From the NCBI GenBank assembly GCA_012271025.1, contig JAAXHF010000062.1:1-11642 (forward strand): DNA of 11,642 nt. The letters run 5' to 3'. Below are positions 7,624 through 11,642 of the stretch, in pieces (position 1 is the first letter of the stretch; the number at the start of each line of letters is the position of its first letter). The position numbers were made by a program, and so were the translations under genes. Source of the DNA: Deltaproteobacteria bacterium (lineage in GTDB: Bacteria; Desulfobacterota_B; Binatia; Bin18). The notes beneath the pieces were generated by a model. That model was not told the origin of the DNA and searched no databases. It worked only from the letters and a program-made list of their open reading frames with translations.

Positions 7624-7870
7624 CCTTCAACGCTCCCTTGGTCAAGAGTCTGGGGATACTCACACCAAGGGCAGCGGCGAAGGTCTCTAATGTGCTGAGC
7701 GTAACATTCCGCTCGCCTCTCTCCACCGAACCCACATAAGTCCGGTGCAGGTCGCACATGGCCGCAAGGTCTTCCTGCGAGATACCTCTCGTTCTCCTGT
7801 AGGTCCGGCTATTATCCGCAAAGATCTGCCGTAATTCGCGGCTCGGTTTTCTCAATCGTCTGCTTCCCAT
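7553..7870 (-). CDS. Restriction-modification controller protein (C protein, XRE-family HTH)
   Basis: A 105-residue protein with one XRE-type helix-turn-helix domain. ISQEDLAAMCDLHRTYVG (30-47) gives the HTH and SVERGERNVTLSTLETFAAALGVS (48-71) completes the five-helix fold. The HRTYxxxxERGERN pattern is typical of C proteins. C proteins dimerise on C-box operators. They activate their own C-R transcript at low level and repress it when abundant, which delays endonuclease synthesis until the genome is methylated. A near-consensus C-box at 7921-7944 supports this role directly. The last 22 or so codons (about residues 83-105) overlap the start of the endonuclease gene in another frame and look like a non-conserved tail. 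No strong Shine-Dalgarno is present (only GGGG), so a short or nearly leaderless transcript is possible, as known for other C genes. Confidence 0.9.
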   Translation of the reverse strand: MGSRRLRKPSRELRQIFADNSRTYRRTRGISQEDLAAMCDLHRTYVGSVERGERNVTLSTLETFAAALGVSIPRLLTKGALKDGNEQCPPGAVRRSNPAERPVNL

Positions 7871-7887
7871 CTGCCCCTGGTCCAGTA

Positions 7888-7919
7888 CGGTATTAAGGGG
7901 ATCAAGCTCTGAGGATGCT
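7888..7919 (-). promoter_or_regulatory. Probable activator-dependent promoter of the C-R operon
   Basis: Downstream of the C-box the minus strand contains a -10-like TAATAC (complement of 7890-7895) inside CCTTAATACC. The position 17 bp further upstream (GCATCC) is a poor -35 that directly abuts the right-hand C-box half-site. A poor -35 touching the operator is what is expected of a promoter needing the C protein for activation. The inferred transcript start would lie about 10-15 nt ahead of the controller ATG. Confidence 0.45.
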
Positions 7920-7920
7920 G

Positions 7921-7944
7921 CCTATGAGTCTACAGACTACAAGT
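7921..7944 (-). promoter_or_regulatory. C-box operator pair for the controller protein
   Basis: The minus strand from 7944 to 7921 reads ACTTGTAGTC, then TGTA, then GACTCATAGG. It matches the commonly cited C-box consensus (ACTYATAGTC, YGTN, GACTNATAGT) at 22 of 24 positions, the mismatches being G for A at position 5 and the final G for T. The upstream half-site is a perfect ACT-N3-AGT palindrome. The downstream half is imperfect (ACT-CAT-AGG), as expected for a strong activating operator (OL) next to a weaker repressing one (OR). It sits 51 bp upstream of the controller start. The consensus is quoted from memory. Confidence 0.85.
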
Positions 7945-8021
7945 AGCAACCCGACTGTGAACGATGGGACGTGGCGGGACAGACGTATTGGAAATCAGTC
8001 GCGTTGAGCGGGTTCTGACGT

Positions 8022-10670
8022 TCAGAAGGCGTACGATGTCCGCACGTAGTAGAAGCCGCCGTTGTAGCCGTACGGTGAGACGACCGGGTATTTCATGCCG
8101 TGGCGGCCGGCATACTTGTTTCTGGTCGGATAGGTGTCGAGCAGGTTCTGGGCGCCAAACGCCAGGGTCACGCCGCCGAGCGTGCCGCTGAAGAAGGTAT
8201 ATGACGCTTCCAGGTCGAGCAGGGCGCGGGCGTGAGCGTGGACGGGGTTTGTGGCTCTGAAGATCGGGAAATCCTTGAAATCGTCATGGTAGTGGAGCCG
8301 GGTGAGCAGCCGCCACGGTCCCCAGCTATGGTCTGCGCTCAGCGTGAAGCGGAACTCCGGGGAGGTGTTCTCAATCTGGGCGGCCCGCAGGTCATTGGTG
8401 ATTCTGGGGTTGCGCTTATCGACCTCGGTGGTGTTCCAGTTGCCGGCAAAGGTGAACAGGGTCGAGCCGGCCCGGCCGCCGAACCACTCCAGGGGATAGG
8501 TCGCCACGACATCCAGCCCCTGGGTCGTGGTGCTGAAGTCGTTGTTGAAGTAGCTGACTTGGCCGCCCACAATGTCGATGCCGACGGCGGCCAAGGCGGC
8601 TCTGTCGGCCTCGGTGAGGAGGAAATTCTGGCTCAGCATAATCCGCCGGCGGACCTCCATGTTGTAGTAGTCGGCGGTGACGGACAGGTCGCCGAGCGTG
8701 ATGACCGCGCCGACGCTGAAGCTGGTTGAGTGTTCGGGGCCGAGCGGCTTGCCGCCCTTCTGTTGGGCAATCGGATCGTTGCCCGACAGCACGTAGGTCA
8801 GGTTCAGCTCGCCGGTTTCGGCGTTGAGGCTTGAGGTGATGTTCCGATAGTTGGCCTGCCCGACGGTTGGCGCCCGAAAGTTGGTCCCGATGGAGCCGCG
8901 CAGCGCGACCTCCCCCCATCCCCCCCCTGTGAGGATGGGGGGGGACCAGCGGCCGGCCAGCTTGCCATTGAGCGATTCACCGACGCCGGCATGGTGCTCA
9001 AACCGACCTGCGGCGGTGAGCAACACATCGGCCACGACATCGGCCTCCAGGTCGAGATAGGCGCCAAAACTGTCCCGGCTGGCCTCGGTCGCCTCCTCGG
9101 GCGAGGTGCCTGGGTAGCCGGAGACCGCGACCGCCAGGCCCTGCCGGGCCAGTACCTCGTCACGGAAATAGGAGTTCGGCTCCCCGGTTCCGCTCTCAAA
9201 GGTTTCTTCACGGTACTCCAGGCCGACGGCGACGTTCAGCGGAGAGGCGAACAGGCCGAGATCGAACGGACGGGACAGGTCCAGGTTGAAGATTTTGTCC
9301 CGCTCCTCGTACCTGCGGGTTCGGTACCGGGTCGGAATCGCGGCCCTGAAGCGGATCAGATTCGGATTCACGCTGTTCCTGAGGTGGGTGTCCATGCGGT
9401 TCTGACCGAAGCCGGCGCTCAGGTCGTAGCGCCAGCCGTCCAGCAAAAGAGTAAACGTGTCCGCCAATATATCAAAGGTGTTGACACGTTTACTCTTCAG
9501 AGCGTGGGTGCTGCGCAGCTCCCCCCGCAGGCCGAAGACGAGGCTCCAGTCGTTGACCACGCCCCGGAAGCGGGGGGTGAAGCCGCCCGGGAATGCCTGG
9601 GCCAGGGCGTAGCAGTTGTCCCGGCCCATCAGCGGGGCCAGGGCGGCCGGGCCCTGCTCAACATAATCGCCGGCCGTGATCGTCGGGCAGTTGGCGGACC
9701 GCCCATCCGCAGACAGGTCGGCGACCAGCAGTTCATCGCCCTGGGCGAACACGCCGGGAAAACTGGCCGGATTGCGCCAGTAGAAGGTGTCTTCAATCTC
9801 GCGCTCGGCGTAGTTGCCGAAGGCGTACAGTTGGTGGTCGGTGCCGAGGTCGAGGCCGAGGTTGCCGAAGAATTTATAGTCGTAGGTCACGTCCGGCGCG
9901 CCCCAGGGCTGGGCTGCGGATCTGCGGATAAAGGCGTTGCCGTTCTCAATCATGCGCCGGGCGTCGTCGCGCTGCACGCTGCGGTTGGTCGAATCGGCGT
10001 TGGTGAACTCGAAGCTGAGGTTGGCGAACCCGGCCTCGGTCAGCGGCAGGCCGATGTTGGCCGCGACATTCAGCCGGTCGCCGTCGCCGTGGTAGTACTG
10101 GCCCAGGTTGGTCTCCAGGCTGCCGCCCTCGGGCGCGTCGCGCAGGACGAAGTTCAGCACCCCGGCCACCGCGTCGGACCCATACTGGGCGCCGGCTCCG
10201 TCGCGCAGGACTTCCACCCGCTTGAGGGCGATGGACGGGATGGAGGCGATATCCGTCCCGTGTGAACCGCTGGCCAAGCCGTAGCTCCAGCGGGTAATCG
10301 CCGAGGAGCGGTGGCGGCGTTTGCCGTTGACCAGGACCAGGGTCGAGTCCGGCGGCAGGCCGCGCAGCTTGGCCGGGCGGACCAGGGCGGCCTCAACACC
10401 GATGCCGTACTGAAAGACCTTGTAGGACGGGACGGTCGCCGACAGCAGGTCGTTCATGTCCGTGGTGCCGTAGGACTTGAGACTGTCGCCGTCAATGACA
10501 TCCACCGGCACGGGCGAATCCGCAGCCGAGCGGCCCGCCGACCGGGAGCCAACCACCCGGATTTCTTCGAGGCCGACAATCCTGTCTGGCTGATCGGTCT
10601 GCTGCGCCCCGGCCGGGGCTGAGATCAGCCAGACCAGCAGCGGCGCCAGCAGACGCCCGAATTTTCTCAT
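8022..10670 (-). CDS. TonB-dependent outer-membrane receptor
   Basis: An 882-residue TonB-dependent receptor that imports a scarce nutrient across the outer membrane using energy from TonB-ExbB-ExbD. A signal peptide is visible (LLAPLLVWLISAPAGA, likely cleavage near 22/23). A TonB-box-like stretch EEIRVVGSR (35-43) follows. The plug domain (about 50-180) holds LRGLPPDSTLVLVNGKRRH (102-120) and RVEVLRDGAGAQYGSDAVAGVLNFVLR (151-177). A 22-strand-type beta-barrel ends in a terminal aromatic (SYAF), the outer-membrane assembly signal. The start ATG follows AGAGGAG. Two oddities are inside the frame: a 51-bp palindromic element encoding residues 392-408, and a poly-C/poly-G hairpin encoding residues 576-584. 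It lies 100 bp downstream of a paralogous receptor gene on the same strand. The substrate is unknown; no siderophore, B12 or sugar genes are adjacent. The reading frame is intact. Confidence 0.95.
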   Translation of the reverse strand: MRKFGRLLAPLLVWLISAPAGAQQTDQPDRIVGLEEIRVVGSRSAGRSAADSPVPVDVIDGDSLKSYGTTDMNDLLSATVPSYKVFQYGIGVEAALVRPAKLRGLPPDSTLVLVNGKRRHRSSAITRWSYGLASGSHGTDIASIPSIALKRVEVLRDGAGAQYGSDAVAGVLNFVLRDAPEGGSLETNLGQYYHGDGDRLNVAANIGLPLTEAGFANLSFEFTNADSTNRSVQRDDARRMIENGNAFIRRSAAQPWGAPDVTYDYKFFGNLGLDLGTDHQLYAFGNYAEREIEDTFYWRNPASFPGVFAQGDELLVADLSADGRSANCPTITAGDYVEQGPAALAPLMGRDNCYALAQAFPGGFTPRFRGVVNDWSLVFGLRGELRSTHALKSKRVNTFDILADTFTLLLDGWRYDLSAGFGQNRMDTHLRNSVNPNLIRFRAAIPTRYRTRRYEERDKIFNLDLSRPFDLGLFASPLNVAVGLEYREETFESGTGEPNSYFRDEVLARQGLAVAVSGYPGTSPEEATEASRDSFGAYLDLEADVVADVLLTAAGRFEHHAGVGESLNGKLAGRWSPPILTGGGWGEVALRGSIGTNFRAPTVGQANYRNITSSLNAETGELNLTYVLSGNDPIAQQKGGKPLGPEHSTSFSVGAVITLGDLSVTADYYNMEVRRRIMLSQNFLLTEADRAALAAVGIDIVGGQVSYFNNDFSTTTQGLDVVATYPLEWFGGRAGSTLFTFAGNWNTTEVDKRNPRITNDLRAAQIENTSPEFRFTLSADHSWGPWRLLTRLHYHDDFKDFPIFRATNPVHAHARALLDLEASYTFFSGTLGGVTLAFGAQNLLDTYPTRNKYAGRHGMKYPVVSPYGYNGGFYYVRTSYAF
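8919..8945. repeat. Poly-C/poly-G hairpin tract within receptor coding sequence
   Basis: A run of eight C (8920-8927) and a run of eight G (8937-8944), flanked by T and A, form a 9-bp perfect stem with a 9-nt loop. A further run of six C lies at 8912-8917. The 27-nt hairpin covers exactly codons 576-584 of the receptor (SPPILTGGG) and keeps frame. Such homopolymers slip during replication and are also prone to sequencing error. Confidence 0.75.
9447..9497. repeat. 51-bp palindromic element, copy 1, in frame inside the receptor gene
   Basis: On the plus strand AAGAGTAAACGTGTC (9447-9461) and GACACGTTTACTCTT (9483-9497) are perfect 15-bp inverted arms around an AT-rich 21-nt spacer. The total of 51 nt is exactly 17 codons. 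Read in the gene's sense it begins on the first base of codon 392 and encodes KSKRVNTFDILADTFTL with no stop. It lies between two barrel strands (GLRGELRS and DGWRYDLSAGFG), where a turn or loop is expected. A near-identical 51-bp copy in opposite orientation lies at 10716-10766, so this is a dispersed repeat and not chance codon usage. Confidence 0.85.
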
Positions 10671-10715
10671 ACACTCCTCTCGCCTGTGCAGCGTGTCGTG
10701 GATGCGGGCGTCAGA

Positions 10716-10766
10716 AAGAGTAAATGTGTCAACAGCTGATATTTATTGGAGGACACGTTTACTCTT
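10716..10766. repeat. 51-bp palindromic element, copy 2, intergenic
   Basis: Arms AAGAGTAAATGTGTC (10716-10730) and GACACGTTTACTCTT (10752-10766) pair over 15 bp with one G-T-type mismatch, around a 21-nt spacer; one more A/T pair extends the stem to 10715-10767. Its reverse complement matches copy 1 at 29 of 30 arm positions and about 15 of 21 spacer positions. It fills half of the 100-bp gap between the two receptor genes, four bases from the stop codon of the upstream one. It could act as an mRNA 3'-end stem-loop there, but lacks a typical T-tract. TCAGAA occurs on both sides (10711-10716 and 10771-10776), a tentative target-site duplication. Confidence 0.85.
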
Positions 10767-10770
10767 TGCT

Positions 10771-11642
10771 TCAGAAGGAATACGACGCCCTGAAGTAGTA
10801 AAAGCCGCCGTTGTAGCCATACGGCGAGGCGACCGGGTACTTCTGGCCGGCATCATAGGCATTGCGATGCAGCCGTCCGACCTTGGTCGGATAGGTGCCG
10901 AGCAGGTTGTCCGCACCGACCGCCACCGTCATCCCGAAGGCGAACGTGTACGACGCTTCCAGGTCGAGTAAGGCCCGGGCCTTGGGGCGGAGGGAGGGGC
11001 TGATGAAATAATCCTGGTACGGCTCGGTGAATTGGTCGTAGTAGTGCAGCCGGGCGAGGAGCCGCCACGGGCCCCAGGTGTGGTCCGCCATCAGCGAGAA
11101 GCGGAACTCCGGCTCGATCTCTTCAACCTGGACTTTGCGCACCGAGTCGATGACCTGCGCGTCAATCGAATCCAGATTGAGTTTGGTGTCGTTCCAGTTG
11201 CCGGCGAAGGTCAACAGGGTCGTGCCGATGCGGTCGCTGAACAGATCCAGGGGGTAGGTCGCCACCAGATCGATGCCCTGGGTGTAGGTCTCGAACGCGT
11301 TGGCAAAGAACTTGACGGTCGTCACGCCCCGATTGTCAACGCCCCGAGCCGCCAGGGCGGCGATATCGTGAGCGGTGATGGTCTGGGGGGCGGTCAGCCC
11401 AATCCGGTTTCTGACTTCTATGTTGTAGTAGTCCAGGGTGACGGACAGATCACCAAGGGTGAGTATCGTGCCGATGGAAAAAGAGAAGGAGGTCTCGGGC
11501 GTGAGCGGCTTGGCCCCCTTTTGTTGGGCAATCGGGTCGCTGGCCGGCAGCGTGGGCTGCTCGGTCAGGATACCGTGCTCGTCAAGGCCGAAGGTCGTAT
11601 CCCGGTAGATGACCTGGCCCACGGTCGGGGCGCGAAAGCCGG
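10771..11642 (-). CDS. TonB-dependent outer-membrane receptor, 5' part beyond window
   Basis: The C-terminal 289 residues of a TonB-dependent receptor are visible. The frame is open to the right edge: the first visible residues are GFRAPTVGQVIYR, so the GTG at 11622 is internal and not a start. It holds the last third or so of the beta-barrel, ending FYYFRASYSF with the terminal aromatic residue used for outer-membrane insertion. It is clearly paralogous to the complete receptor downstream: shared blocks are FRAPTVGQ, DPIAQQKG, LTLGDLSVT, DYYN, FAGNWN, PEFRF, ADH-WGPWRLL-RLHY, ARALLDLEASYTF and SPYGYNGGFYY. The pair is therefore a tandem duplication that has diverged, probably with different ligands or loops. 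Both genes read in the same direction with a 100-bp gap, so they may form one operon, with this gene first. Confidence 0.93.
   Translation of the reverse strand, partial: GFRAPTVGQVIYRDTTFGLDEHGILTEQPTLPASDPIAQQKGAKPLTPETSFSFSIGTILTLGDLSVTLDYYNIEVRNRIGLTAPQTITAHDIAALAARGVDNRGVTTVKFFANAFETYTQGIDLVATYPLDLFSDRIGTTLLTFAGNWNDTKLNLDSIDAQVIDSVRKVQVEEIEPEFRFSLMADHTWGPWRLLARLHYYDQFTEPYQDYFISPSLRPKARALLDLEASYTFAFGMTVAVGADNLLGTYPTKVGRLHRNAYDAGQKYPVASPYGYNGGFYYFRASYSF

Noticed and set aside
8991..10265. Long open frame (424 codons) on the plus strand opposite the TonB receptor
   Set aside because: Composition is the Val/Gly/Ala/Glu-rich pattern of an antisense shadow in high-GC DNA; no domain is recognisable, and the receptor on the other strand is unambiguous.
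9447..10766. The two palindromes as operators for a shared regulator
   Set aside because: The 15-bp arms are separated by 21 nt and one copy is deep inside a coding sequence, which fits a mobile palindrome better than a promoter operator; not fully excluded for the intergenic copy.

Overview
The window looks like a chromosomal segment from an uncultured, high-GC, Gram-negative bacterium. Two TonB-dependent outer-membrane receptors require an outer membrane and a TonB/ExbBD system. The dense packing of luciferase-like flavin oxidoreductases, an alpha/beta hydrolase and a cupin-type aromatic-ring dioxygenase fits lineages such as Tectomicrobia, Binatota or other former deltaproteobacterial groups. 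That placement is inference only, because no phylogenetic marker is present.

Layout. (1) Positions 1-1303, minus strand: a two-gene catabolic operon of an alpha/beta hydrolase (TTG start behind a near-perfect Shine-Dalgarno) followed 17 bp later by a luciferase-like flavin-dependent oxidoreductase that runs off the left edge. (2) Positions 1431-4792, plus strand: a histidinol-phosphate-aminotransferase-type PLP enzyme, a second luciferase-like oxidoreductase and a homogentisate 1,2-dioxygenase-family cupin, closely spaced and probably one operon. Together they suggest degradation of an aromatic (possibly aromatic amino acid-derived) substrate. (3) Positions 4852-7870 plus the control region to about 7944: a complete type II restriction-modification system. 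The gamma-type adenine methyltransferase (plus) converges on the restriction endonuclease (minus), with 27 bp of coding overlap. The endonuclease is the second gene of a C-R operon led by a small HTH controller protein. Just upstream of the controller is a 24-bp sequence matching the recalled consensus C-box operator at 22 of 24 positions. (4) Positions 8022-11642, minus strand: two tandem paralogous TonB-dependent receptors, the upstream one cut by the right edge.

The most unusual signal is in the receptor region. A 51-bp palindromic element (15-bp perfect inverted arms, 21-nt spacer) is embedded in the reading frame of the complete receptor, starting exactly on a codon boundary and adding 17 codons. 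A second 51-bp copy, in opposite orientation, lies between the two receptors a few bases from a stop codon. This resembles the behaviour of Rickettsia palindromic elements, which insert in frame into genes. The same receptor gene also carries a hairpin made of an 8-C and an 8-G homopolymer tract, a candidate phase-variation hotspot or a second small palindromic insert.

No rRNA, tRNA, CRISPR array, transposase or convincing intrinsic terminator was seen. All gaps between genes are shorter than 300 bp.
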